NCBI GenBank assembly: GCA_964484785.1
Contig: CAZAFD010000018.1
Location: 1 to 15,032, forward strand
From: CAZAFD01 sp964484785
Lineage (GTDB): Bacteria > Pseudomonadota > Alphaproteobacteria > Rickettsiales > UBA1997
Reading direction: 5' to 3'
DNA length: 15,032 nucleotides
The notes beneath the pieces are model-generated. The model ran no database searches and had not been told where the DNA came from. It saw only the letters and a program-made list of their open reading frames with translations. Both the position numbers and the translations under genes were made by a program. Numbering within the stretch: position 1 is the first letter of the stretch; every line of letters starts with the position of its first letter. Positions 6,425 to 14,633 of this stretch are shown piece by piece.

Positions 6425-7675
6425 ATGCAGGCCGTACATAACAATATTATAGCCAGTTTAGATATAGGTTCTAGTAAGATAGTTTGTTTAATAGGTTTTT
6501 TGAATACCGAGGGCCAACTCTATATAAAAGGAATTGGACACAAAGAGGCTAGAGGTATTAAAAATGGAGAAATCGATGATATAAAGACCTTAAGAAAGGC
6601 CATAGTCAAAGCTATCTCTGCGGCTGAAAGTATGGCTAAGTGTAATATTGACGAGGTTGTTGTTAACATTTGTGGTAATGGTGTTAGATCGTCTACTTCT
6701 ACTTCAGAGATTAGCCTTAATAACAGAGCTATTACCAAGGCTGATGTGTTAAAAATAGCTAGCTCTTTAGAAACAGAGTATGCAAAAAATAAGAAGGAAT
6801 TGATTCATTTAATCCCCACTGGTTATTATGTAGATTCGGTTAAGGTTAACAGACCTTTTGACATGGTTAGTAACCAATTTAGAGTAGATTTTAACACAGT
6901 TTATTCGGACGCTTTAAAATTTAATAATATAAAGTCGTCCCTAAAGAAAACCCCAATAAAGATTACAAAGTTTATTTATACTCCATATGCCTCAGCTTTA
7001 GCGTGTTTATCTGCTATGGAAAAGGAGTCTGGTACTCTATTGATAGATATTGGAGCTGGTAATACATCATTTGCTGTAATGCACGATAATTTGTTTATAT
7101 TCGGTGGATCCATTCCTTTGGGCGGAAATATAATTACAAGAGATATTGCTACAATTCTAAAGATTGATATGGATATAGCGGAGAGAATTAAGGTTTTAAA
7201 TACAAACTTGACTTTAGATAAGAATGAGGAACTAGCTACCATTCAATTAGGAACAGGTGTACCCGAGTCCTATAGTCATATTTTAAAGGTAAATAAAAAA
7301 ATAATTAATAATATTTATAAAGAGCGAATAAAGGAAATAATCTTAATTATTATCGATATTTTGAAGAAAAAATCACTAGTAACAAAAGTTAAGAAGATAG
7401 TATTAACTGGTGGCAGTGCTTCCGTAAATGCTGTAGATTATTTTGTTAGTAGATTGGTTAACATTGACACAAGAGTTGGCATGCCGGATTTTAGTGTTAT
7501 AACTAATAATAGTATTCAGACAACAAAAATAAGAAACCCAGTATTTTCTTGTGCCATTGGTCTTATTTTAAATATGCAAAAAACATTAAGCGCTAGACAA
7601 GAGGATTATAAAAATATGAAGAATTCCAAAATAAATAAGTTTTTTAATTCTTTAGTAAAGCTACTTATTTCATAA
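6425..7675 (+). CDS. ftsA: Cell division protein FtsA
   Basis: FtsA is the actin-like ATPase that ties FtsZ filaments to the inner membrane. The 416-aa length is typical. Visible parts are the phosphate-1 motif LDIGSSKI (12-19), the GIKNGEIDDI start of the FtsA-specific 1C region (44-53), the phosphate-2 motif LIDIGAGNTSFAV (206-218), and the adenosine motif IVLTGGSAS (325-333). The end of the protein, SKINKFFNSLVKLLIS (401-416), can form the amphipathic helix that FtsA uses for membrane anchoring. No good Shine-Dalgarno sequence precedes the ATG (only AAAG). It lies 20 bp after ftsQ and 16 bp before ftsZ in the same operon. Confidence 0.96.
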   Translation: MQAVHNNIIASLDIGSSKIVCLIGFLNTEGQLYIKGIGHKEARGIKNGEIDDIKTLRKAIVKAISAAESMAKCNIDEVVVNICGNGVRSSTSTSEISLNNRAITKADVLKIASSLETEYAKNKKELIHLIPTGYYVDSVKVNRPFDMVSNQFRVDFNTVYSDALKFNNIKSSLKKTPIKITKFIYTPYASALACLSAMEKESGTLLIDIGAGNTSFAVMHDNLFIFGGSIPLGGNIITRDIATILKIDMDIAERIKVLNTNLTLDKNEELATIQLGTGVPESYSHILKVNKKIINNIYKERIKEIILIIIDILKKKSLVTKVKKIVLTGGSASVNAVDYFVSRLVNIDTRVGMPDFSVITNNSIQTTKIRNPVFSCAIGLILNMQKTLSARQEDYKNMKNSKINKFFNSLVKLLIS

Positions 7676-7691
7676 TAAAGATGTTATTAAA

Positions 7692-9059
7692 ATGGAAAAC
7701 GACAATAAAGATATAGGTTTAAGTTTATTAAATCAAAATTATCAAATTTTAAGACCTAAGATTCTAGTTTTTGGTATCGGTGGAGCTGGAACCAATGCTG
7801 TTAATAACATGATTAGTGATGATTTTGATGGAGTTGATTTTATAGTTGCCAATACAGATGCACAAGCTTTGTGTACATCTCTAGCAAAAAACAAAATACA
7901 ACTTGGTCCTAAGACAACTAAGGGTTTAGGGGCTGGTATGCAACCAGAAATTGGTCGAGAAGCCACTGAGGAAGTTGCAGAAGAGATAGCGTCCTATTTA
8001 GATGGCGCAAATATGATTTTTATTACGGCCGGTATGGGCGGAGGTACTGGTACAGGGGCGGCACCTGTTATTGCAAAAATGGCTAAAGAAAGAGATATTT
8101 TGACGGCAGCCGTAGTCACGAAACCTTTTGATCATGAAAATAATCAAAGAATGCTTGTTGCAGAGAAGGGTATTGAGGAATTAAGAAGATATGTTGATAC
8201 TTTAATAATAGTACCAAATCAAAATCTTTATAAGATCGCTACAGAGACTACTACTTTAAAAGAATCATTTAAAATGGTGGACGATGTTTTAAAACTCGGT
8301 GTTAAAGGTATTACTGACTTAATTACACAGTCTGGATTGGTAAATCTAGACTTTGCAGATATAAAAACCATCATGAAAAAAATGGGAAAGTCTATGATGG
8401 GGATGGGTGAGGCTTCCGGTAAAGATAGGGCCATTAATGCAGCTCAAGCAGCTATATCAAATCCTCTTTTAGATAATAGTTCTATTAAAGGCGCAAAAGG
8501 TATCGTTGTTAATATTACTGCCTCTCCAAATTTTACTCTGTTTGAATATGAAGAAGCTACTAAAAAAATAAAGGACGAAGCAGATCCTAATGCGATGATT
8601 ATAATTGGTAATGCTTTAAATGAAAATATGGGCGACAGTGTGCGTATATCCGTGTTTGCAACTGGTATAGAAGATGACTACGATCTCGGTTTCGAAGAAC
8701 AAGAGGAAGAAGAAAGTCACGACAATTTTGAAGATCAATTTACTTCATTAGAAGGTGAAGAAGATACAGAATCAAGTGTTGGTTCAATCTGGAATTTTGA
8801 GGAAGAACGTATCACGGCTACCAACAATACTAGTCAGGAAGAAAATCCACTATCGTATTATTTGAAAGAACAGCAAAATAAGACAAGTAAGAAAACAGGT
8901 TTTTTTGGTAGATTTTCAGATATATTCCCAATTAAAAAAACTGAAGTAAAAAAACCTCAGATTAGTATTAAAAATGATAGTGAAGATATAGATTTTGAGG
9001 CATATATTAGTCCTGCTTATACTAGAAACCAAAGTAGCAATAAAAATAATAAATTTTAG
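7692..9059 (+). CDS. ftsZ: Cell division GTPase FtsZ with diverged C-terminal tail
   Basis: FtsZ is the tubulin-like GTPase that polymerises into the Z ring. The 455-aa protein has FGIGGAGTNAVNNM (27-40), the GTP-binding signature GGGTGTG (116-122), and the T7 synergy loop NLDFADIKTIM (218-228), whose acidic residues complete the active site of the neighbouring subunit; the core ends near residue 326. The linker is long. It begins very acidic (about 328-372) and later contains the aromatic, basic segment KKTGFFGRFSDIFPIKK (400-416). The conserved C-terminal peptide that binds FtsA (close to DIPAFLRRQ in relatives) is only recognisable as ISPAYTRNQ (439-447), followed by eight further residues. 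The core is certainly an active FtsZ. The tail has drifted, perhaps together with FtsA. Confidence 0.98.
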   Translation: MENDNKDIGLSLLNQNYQILRPKILVFGIGGAGTNAVNNMISDDFDGVDFIVANTDAQALCTSLAKNKIQLGPKTTKGLGAGMQPEIGREATEEVAEEIASYLDGANMIFITAGMGGGTGTGAAPVIAKMAKERDILTAAVVTKPFDHENNQRMLVAEKGIEELRRYVDTLIIVPNQNLYKIATETTTLKESFKMVDDVLKLGVKGITDLITQSGLVNLDFADIKTIMKKMGKSMMGMGEASGKDRAINAAQAAISNPLLDNSSIKGAKGIVVNITASPNFTLFEYEEATKKIKDEADPNAMIIIGNALNENMGDSVRISVFATGIEDDYDLGFEEQEEEESHDNFEDQFTSLEGEEDTESSVGSIWNFEEERITATNNTSQEENPLSYYLKEQQNKTSKKTGFFGRFSDIFPIKKTEVKKPQISIKNDSEDIDFEAYISPAYTRNQSSNKNNKF

Positions 9060-9077
9060 TTAATACATATTACTATA

Positions 9078-11252
9078 ATGCCAAATGTTGCGCGGGTTGT
9101 CATACCAGTTCCTCTTGACGGTGTTTTTGATTATTTGGTAAGCAAAGAACAAAAAGTTCAAATAGGAACCTTTGTTGAGGTATCATTCGGCAAAAAAATA
9201 TATACTGGACTTGTTATAGAAATATATTCTCAAGATGGTGAGCCCAGTTTCGCGTTAAAGGAAATTTTGAAAGTTGTACCTCTGACAAAGTTAACCGCAG
9301 AAAATATTAATTTTATTAAGTGGGTTAGTGATTACAATTTAATTCCACTGGGGGCGGTTTTTAAATTTTTATTACCCCTATCATTATTTAACACCGAAGA
9401 CAAAACAGTTAATAAATTTAAATTTTTACAATCTAATAATACTTTGAAGTTAACAGAGAAACAAGACAGGCTTCTTAGTTTTCTAAAAGAGAATCCAAAC
9501 TCTGCTTATACAGAAAATGAAATAAAAAAGTATGTGAATATTGGGCGTTCAGTTATTAATACATTAGTAAAATATAAATACGCATCTCTTTGCAAGGAGA
9601 GGGTTTGTGAATATGATTTTGTCATAAATACAAATCGAATAAAACTAAATTCTCTAAATGCAGAACAAAATGCCGTTTTGAACCAAATAAATTCTTTAAT
9701 TTCTGCATCTTGTAAGCCAGTTTTACTAGAGGGTATTACTGGTTCTGGTAAAACCGAGATATATTTTCATATGATAGCCGAATATCTGAAAACTGATCAA
9801 CAAATTTTATTTTTAATACCAGAAATAGCTCTTAGTTCACAACTGGTCGACAGACTAAATACACAATTTGGTAGTAACATAGCTGTATGGCACTCAAATA
9901 TATCTAGTGCTCAAAAAAGATGTATATGGCAGGGAATTTTAAACAATAAAGTTAAAGTTGTATTGGGGACACGTTCTGCGTTATTTTTGCCATTTAATAA
10001 GTTGTGTTTAATTATAGTTGATGAAGAACACGATATCTCGTATAAACAAATAGAAAATGGTTGTTACAATGCTAGGGATATGGCTGTTTTAAGGGCCAAA
10101 CTGAATAATATACCGATTATTCTTGGTTCTGCTACCCCGAGTTTAGAAAGTCTAATTAATGTAGAAAATGGCAAGTACTATAAGGTTTTTCTACAGAATA
10201 GATTTGGTAAGGCTGTGTTTCCGCGAGTGCATATTGTGGATTTAAAAGCAGAAAAACTAAAGACAAATAACTGTTTTATCTCCAGGTTTTTATTAGATAA
10301 GATGACGGAACACTTGTCTGCAAAAAACCAAATTCTTTTATTTTTAAATAAAAGAGGTTATAGCCCGATAGTATTATGTAATAAATGTGGTTTTAAATTT
10401 ACCTGTCCACATTGTACTTGCACTCTTACAAATCATAAAAATAAAAATAAAATGATTTGCCACCAGTGTGGTTATACTACGGAATTACCGCATAAATGTC
10501 CCAATTGTGGTGTAGAAGATGGTATAGTATTCTTTGGTATTGGTGTAGAGAGGGTAGAGGAGTATATACACAAAATTTTTCCAGATAAAAATACAGCCAT
10601 AATTACTAGTGATACAGTGCTGAATGTAAACAACATGAAAAATGTTATATCAAATATTATTAATAGAAAAATTGATGTCATTATTGGCACACAAATTATT
10701 ACTAAAGGATATAACTTTCCAGACTTAACCTTGGTTGGAGTATTGGATGCTGATGCTGGTTTATTTGGCGGGCAGTTTAAGGCTTTAGAAAAAACATATC
10801 AAGGACTTACTCAGGTAATTGGTAGAGTAGGCCGCGCAGAAAAACCGGGTGAGGCTATTATACAAACATATTCGCCTGAGAATATAATAGTAAAGGCGAT
10901 AAAAGATAATAATAAAAATACTATAACTGAATTTGACAAACAGAATCGTCAATTAATAAATTTACCTCCATATGGTAAAATGGCTCTGCTTATAATATCT
11001 GGACGCCAAGAACAGGAAGTGTATAAAAAATCTAAAGAAATAGTATCAATAATACCATATAATACCAATATAGAAGTATTGGGACCAAGCCCGGCTGTAA
11101 TTTCAAAATTAAATAATACTTATAGATATAAATTGATAATTAAAACTCCAAGTAATTTAAACCTACAAAAACTAATTAAAAATGTTCTAGCTAAAATTAG
11201 CTTGGGTAGTGTGCAAGTGAGAGTAGATATAAATCCGTATGATATTATATAA
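9078..11252 (+). CDS. priA: Primosomal replication protein N' (PriA helicase)
   Basis: PriA recognises stalled forks and D-loops and reloads the replicative helicase. The 724-aa length is typical. It has an N-terminal DNA-binding domain (PLDGVFDYLV, 12-21), a winged-helix region (about 120-180), the superfamily-2 helicase motifs GITGSGKTE (219-227, Walker A), VDEEHDISYKQ (314-324, Walker B) and GSATPSLES (350-358), then a zinc-binding insert with the eight expected cysteines C434, C437, C443, C446, C461, C464, C474 and C477, plus one extra, C448. Motifs V and VI are present as GTQIITKGYNFPDLTLV and QVIGRVGRAEKPG. The gene starts 18 bp after ftsZ, so it probably rides on the division operon. 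Many alphaproteobacteria have lpxC after ftsZ, so this linkage is worth noting. Confidence 0.97.
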   Translation: MPNVARVVIPVPLDGVFDYLVSKEQKVQIGTFVEVSFGKKIYTGLVIEIYSQDGEPSFALKEILKVVPLTKLTAENINFIKWVSDYNLIPLGAVFKFLLPLSLFNTEDKTVNKFKFLQSNNTLKLTEKQDRLLSFLKENPNSAYTENEIKKYVNIGRSVINTLVKYKYASLCKERVCEYDFVINTNRIKLNSLNAEQNAVLNQINSLISASCKPVLLEGITGSGKTEIYFHMIAEYLKTDQQILFLIPEIALSSQLVDRLNTQFGSNIAVWHSNISSAQKRCIWQGILNNKVKVVLGTRSALFLPFNKLCLIIVDEEHDISYKQIENGCYNARDMAVLRAKLNNIPIILGSATPSLESLINVENGKYYKVFLQNRFGKAVFPRVHIVDLKAEKLKTNNCFISRFLLDKMTEHLSAKNQILLFLNKRGYSPIVLCNKCGFKFTCPHCTCTLTNHKNKNKMICHQCGYTTELPHKCPNCGVEDGIVFFGIGVERVEEYIHKIFPDKNTAIITSDTVLNVNNMKNVISNIINRKIDVIIGTQIITKGYNFPDLTLVGVLDADAGLFGGQFKALEKTYQGLTQVIGRVGRAEKPGEAIIQTYSPENIIVKAIKDNNKNTITEFDKQNRQLINLPPYGKMALLIISGRQEQEVYKKSKEIVSIIPYNTNIEVLGPSPAVISKLNNTYRYKLIIKTPSNLNLQKLIKNVLAKISLGSVQVRVDINPYDII

Positions 11253-11435
11253 TAGCTATATTATATATATTTTATGCTTATGAAGGTTAGTAATATTTCG
11301 ATCTTATTCATTTTTATAAAAAATTGTGTCAAATTTACATAACAGAAGGAAGGATTTTTATTTTTTATAACAATATTGTTTTTAGGTTTAATTTAATCTA
11401 GAAAATAGTTTCAACATGATAATTGATATAGATAA
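11253..11435 (+). promoter_or_regulatory. priA-glmM spacer with palindrome and possible glmM promoter
   Basis: This 183-bp AT-rich gap holds a perfect 12-bp palindrome, AACAATATTGTT (11369-11380), and a purine run AGAAGGAAGGA (11344-11354) that looks like a Shine-Dalgarno sequence but has no convincing gene after it. A weak promoter can be read as TTGTTT (11376-11381), 17 bases, TAGAAA (11399-11404), about 30 bases before the glmM ATG; its -35 overlaps the palindrome. A 22-codon frame at 11274-11342 has no support as a gene. Confidence 0.3.
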
Positions 11436-12806
11436 ATGGTTAGAAAATATTTTGGAACAGATGGAATTAGGGCTCGTGCTAACGTATTTCCGATGACGGC
11501 AGATTTTGCCTTAAGATGTGGTAGAGCTATAGGTATTTATTTAAAAAAACATGATAGTACTTCCACTGTTATTATTGGAAGAGATACTAGACTTTCTGGT
11601 ATTATGCTTGAAAACGCTATAGTTGCTGGTTTGACAAGTGTTGGTATATCTGTGTTAAAGGCTGGCATTATACCTACACCTGCTATATCTATTTTAGTTA
11701 GAGAAATGCAGTGTGGCTTAGGCCTTATGATTTCTGCTTCCCATAATCCTTATTATGATAATGGTATTAAGTTATTTGACAAATATGGTAGAAAATTTCC
11801 AAACGAAATAGAAGAACAGTTAGAGGGCCTAATCGATTCAGATCTGTCAGACCAATTGGTGTTAAATGACCAAATTGGCACAGTATATACCATGGATGAA
11901 ATTGATTATGCATCTAAATATTTTCAATATATAAAAGAACATGTAAAAAATATTACAAACCTTACTGGATTGAAAGTTGTTCTTGATTGCGCTAATGGAG
12001 CAGCTTCTAAAATTGCACCATTAATATTACGTGATTGTGGTGTAGAAGTGATAGAGATGTGTTGTTCACCAAATGGCAAAAACATAAACGATAATTGTGG
12101 TGCTACCCATACAGATTTTTTGCAGGAAGCAGTTATAAAAAATAAGAGTGATCTTGGTTTAGCTTTGGATGGTGATGCTGATAGGATTATATTAGTTGAT
12201 GAAAAAGGTGATATTGTAGATGGAGATAAGATAATAGGCTTGATTGCTACGCAATTGTGGCAAGAAAATAAATTAAATAAGCAAAGTGTTGTTGTAACTC
12301 AAATGTCCAATTTGGGGCTGGAAATATACTTAAAAAATTTAGGTATTAATTTGATAAGAACTCAAGTTGGAGATAAATATGTGGCAGAAGAGATGTGGAA
12401 TAACGATTATAGTCTCGGCGGAGAACAGTCTGGACATATTATTCTTCGAGAATGTTCGAGTACTGGAGACGGAATTTGTTGCGCTTTGCATATATTGAGT
12501 ATGTTTTTTAAACAAAAAAGTTCAATACCATTTAGTGAATTTAGTAATTTATATACTGCTTTCCCGCAGGGTATTAAAAATATAGCATATAATCCTATTT
12601 TGCGTAACAAAATTGATATCCAGCTTTTAGATGAACAGCTTGATTTATTTAGAAAACAGCTTGGATCTAATGGTAGAATATTACTAAGAATTTCTGGAAC
12701 AGAACCTGTTATTCGAGTCATGGTTGAAGCACATGATGCAGATTTAATGCAGGATATAATGACAAAAGCTAGCACTAAGGTTAATAATTTAATTAAACAA
12801 CTATAA
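11436..12806 (+). CDS. glmM: Phosphoglucosamine mutase
   Basis: GlmM converts glucosamine-6-phosphate to glucosamine-1-phosphate on the way to UDP-GlcNAc, which feeds both peptidoglycan and lipid A. The 456-aa protein starts with MVRKYFGTDGIRARAN, the standard GlmM opening, which fixes the start. The phosphoserine loop is MISASHNPYYDNG (98-110) with S102 as the phosphorylated Ser; the metal-binding loop is LALDGDADR (242-250); the sugar-specificity loop is GGEQSGH (328-334); the phosphate-binding loop is RISGTEPVIR (418-427). All catalytic motifs are intact and the length is close to the usual 445. It is transcribed alone or from the weak upstream promoter, and converges on pgi. No Shine-Dalgarno sequence precedes it. 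Confidence 0.97.
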   Translation: MVRKYFGTDGIRARANVFPMTADFALRCGRAIGIYLKKHDSTSTVIIGRDTRLSGIMLENAIVAGLTSVGISVLKAGIIPTPAISILVREMQCGLGLMISASHNPYYDNGIKLFDKYGRKFPNEIEEQLEGLIDSDLSDQLVLNDQIGTVYTMDEIDYASKYFQYIKEHVKNITNLTGLKVVLDCANGAASKIAPLILRDCGVEVIEMCCSPNGKNINDNCGATHTDFLQEAVIKNKSDLGLALDGDADRIILVDEKGDIVDGDKIIGLIATQLWQENKLNKQSVVVTQMSNLGLEIYLKNLGINLIRTQVGDKYVAEEMWNNDYSLGGEQSGHIILRECSSTGDGICCALHILSMFFKQKSSIPFSEFSNLYTAFPQGIKNIAYNPILRNKIDIQLLDEQLDLFRKQLGSNGRILLRISGTEPVIRVMVEAHDADLMQDIMTKASTKVNNLIKQL

Positions 12807-12809
12807 AAA

Positions 12810-12866
12810 ATATATAAACACTTTATCTATTTACATAGAGTATAAATAGACAGAATGTTTATATAT
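12810..12866. terminator. Hairpin between convergent glmM and pgi, probable two-way terminator
   Basis: ATATATAAACA (12810-12820) pairs perfectly with TGTTTATATAT (12856-12866). Inside, TCTATTTA (12826-12833) pairs with TAAATAGA (12843-12850), leaving a 9-base loop and a partly paired internal loop. Read on the minus strand, the stem is followed by six T residues (complement of 12804-12809), the form of an intrinsic terminator for pgi. On the plus strand a T-rich stretch comes only after about ten bases. The stem is AT-rich but long, and it lies in the only gap between two converging genes. Confidence 0.6.
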
Positions 12867-12878
12867 GACTTGCGACTT

Positions 12879-14117
12879 TTATTTTTTAAAATTTTGAAAA
12901 GCTTGAGCTGCCAGCTTTTTTCTTTCTTCAACACCAGGTTGTCCAAATGGATTTATATTATGTAGTTGACCTATAACTATTGTTTCTATCATTAATTGCA
13001 TCATAAATTGAGACAATGACTTTTCATCGATTGTTTCAAAATTAATAACTCGAATTGGAAGATTTTTATTTTGTAAAATTTCTATTGTAGTAGAAGCTTC
13101 TATTTGTTGAATATCGTGTAATGACATATTTAACAAATAATTAAATTCCTTTTCATAAGCGTTAGAGATTTTTAATTTTATAGGGTCATCTTTATTTAAA
13201 ACAAAGGTAAAAAATTTGTTTTTTGGACCATCAATATATAATTGCAGCTGACTATGCTGATCTACTGTACCCATAGCGTCAACTGGAGTAATACCAAAAC
13301 CATTTTTACCCAAAGATTCGGCAAAAATTTGTCTATACCATTCTGTTAAATGTTTAAATCTATCAATATAAGGCATTATTACGGTTTCGACGATACCATG
13401 GGAGAATAACTCATGTTGTGCTAGGCATGCCTGTAAGATAAAATTATTTTTATCTTCAAGAAAACAATCTATAATTTCCATAGCTCCTTGTCTTATGGCT
13501 TTTATATTCAAACCGTCAATACAAGCCGGGAGTAGGGCTACGTTTGATAAATAAGAAAATCGTCCACCAATTTGCTTATTGTGAAAAAATATAGGTATAT
13601 CTAACTTTTTGGCTAAATTTGTTAAAGGACTTTCCTTGTCTTCTGTTAAAAAAAAGAAATGTTTACTAATTTTTTCCTTACCGAGCATTTCTTCAACAAT
13701 TTGCATTAATAGGAGAGTTTGCGATATGCACTCTACAGTTTTACCTGATTTACTTATTGTCAAAAAAGCAGTTCTTTCTAAGTTTAAACTTTTTATTACC
13801 GAGTTTACTGTATGTGAATCTATGGATTCCAAAATTATAACGTGTTTAGTCTTTCTAAGACTAAGAAGTGTTTTAGCTCCAAGACTAGAGCCACCTATAC
13901 CAAGTAGAACAATATGTTCAAAATTTTGTCTAATATATTCAGCATTTTTAATAATTTCGTCTAAGTCGCTAGTTTCATAGGCTATTCGAAGTGCCTCCAA
14001 ATCTGGTGCGGTTTTGAGTTGATCGGAGAATTTTCCCAGTATATTAGAAGAAATAGTTTCTGTAGTTTTTTGAGGTAATTTTATAATATTATAAAATTTT
14101 TGACTAAAATTTGGCAT
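12879..14117 (-). CDS. pgi: Glucose-6-phosphate isomerase, short form
   Basis: Pgi interconverts glucose-6-phosphate and fructose-6-phosphate, linking glycolysis or gluconeogenesis to amino-sugar synthesis. At 412 aa it belongs to the short bacterial form and lacks the extra segments of the 550-aa enterobacterial type. Landmarks are LLGIGGSSLGAKTL (71-84), the phosphate-binding TISKSGKT (120-127), GGRFSYLSNVALLPA (184-198), WYRQIFAESLGKNG (260-273) with E267 at the catalytic Glu position, PVDAMGTVDQHSQLQLY (278-294) with His288, and NPFGQPGVEERKK (389-401), close to the C-terminal catalytic Lys. All key residues are present, so the enzyme should be active. It faces glmM, sharing a terminator hairpin. 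Classical Rickettsia have lost glycolysis, so keeping pgi suggests a lineage with more sugar metabolism. Confidence 0.96.
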   Translation of the reverse strand: MPNFSQKFYNIIKLPQKTTETISSNILGKFSDQLKTAPDLEALRIAYETSDLDEIIKNAEYIRQNFEHIVLLGIGGSSLGAKTLLSLRKTKHVIILESIDSHTVNSVIKSLNLERTAFLTISKSGKTVECISQTLLLMQIVEEMLGKEKISKHFFFLTEDKESPLTNLAKKLDIPIFFHNKQIGGRFSYLSNVALLPACIDGLNIKAIRQGAMEIIDCFLEDKNNFILQACLAQHELFSHGIVETVIMPYIDRFKHLTEWYRQIFAESLGKNGFGITPVDAMGTVDQHSQLQLYIDGPKNKFFTFVLNKDDPIKLKISNAYEKEFNYLLNMSLHDIQQIEASTTIEILQNKNLPIRVINFETIDEKSLSQFMMQLMIETIVIGQLHNINPFGQPGVEERKKLAAQAFQNFKK

Positions 14118-14633
14118 TTTTAAAGAAGAATACAGCTATTATATATTATATAAATATATATTCAAACTTTAAGAAAGCAACAAATTAAATACTTCTAAAG
14201 TAATAAATTAAATAATATTTAAGAAAACAGCTAAAAGTACAATAAATGCAAGAGAAATATGAAAAAACAAAAACAAAACAAAAATAAAACAATAAAAATT
14301 AACTTTTAAAGTAAAACATAAAAAGTTAAAAACTAAAAATAAAATAGAAAAGCTTTTAAAACAAGACAAATTAGAAAAAACTTAAAGTTAATTTTATATA
14401 CTTTTAAAGTAAATCTTAAAAAATACTTTTAAAGTAATAAAAAAGATTAAAAAATTGAGCAAATAATCTACTTTAAATGTAATTTTTTTGTCGCGACTTG
14501 TTTACTTTGTATTTGTTTCCATTTAAAATTTAGCGAGTAAGAAAATTCTAATTTTATACGCTTTCGTGCGCGCGATTGTTGTAGCACTTCTAATGCGGAT
14601 AACTTAATTATTTATTAATTTTAGTGGTTTGAA
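14118..14633. other. 516-bp gene-free, extremely AT-rich spacer before rseP
   Basis: I see no coding frame in this stretch. From about 14120 to 14460 it is nearly all A and T (6 G or C in the 60 bases from 14281), with A-rich tracts on the plus strand and several copies of a 13-bp near-palindrome (described separately). The last 150 bases change character: an 8-bp palindrome GTCGCGAC (14490-14497), a possible stem AGCG with GTAAGA (14532-14542) against TTTTAT with CGCT (14552-14562), a GC patch around 14563-14575, and TGCGGATAA (14594-14602), the reverse of a one-mismatch DnaA box. Upstream promoters of rseP and pgi must lie here. A weak candidate for rseP is TTGTTT (14498-14503) with TTTAAA (14522-14527). 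Confidence 0.6.
14190..14481. repeat. Scattered 13-bp inverted repeats, consensus TACTTTTAAAGTA
   Basis: Two exact copies lie at 14399-14411 and 14424-14436, 25 bp apart. Close copies are at 14190-14202 (one change) and 14301-14313 (one change), and a looser one at 14469-14481 (two changes). Each full copy is a dyad, TACTTT and AAAGTA around a single central T. Copies at 14190 and 14424 share a longer stretch, TACTTYTAAAGTAATAAA. Spacing is irregular except for the 25-bp pair. Low base complexity could produce some of this by chance, but two exact 13-mers with C and G at fixed places argue for a real repeat. Confidence 0.55.

Noticed and set aside
11240..11275. AT-rich near-palindrome after the priA stop as a terminator
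   Set aside because: The arms pair only with bulges and a loop too small to form; no clear T run follows.
11274..11342. 22-codon frame between priA and glmM
   Set aside because: Too short, AT-biased, without a ribosome binding site or a recognisable sequence; chance frames of this size are common here.
12407..12775. 122-codon frame antisense to glmM, and similar long frames opposite priA, ftsZ and pgi
   Set aside because: They lie entirely inside strongly recognised genes, on the opposite strand, and have no family resemblance.
14301..14313. CtrA binding site (TTAA, seven bases, TTAA)
   Set aside because: TTAA is present at 14299-14302, but the second half at the required distance does not match.
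14190..14481. CRISPR array
   Set aside because: Repeats are 13 bp, irregularly spaced and imperfect, with no constant spacers and no cas genes in the window.
14118..14633. Structured RNA gene (tmRNA, 6S or RNase P type) before rseP
   Set aside because: I could find no conserved core of these RNAs. The only stems are short and AT-rich, and most of the stretch is nearly pure A/T.
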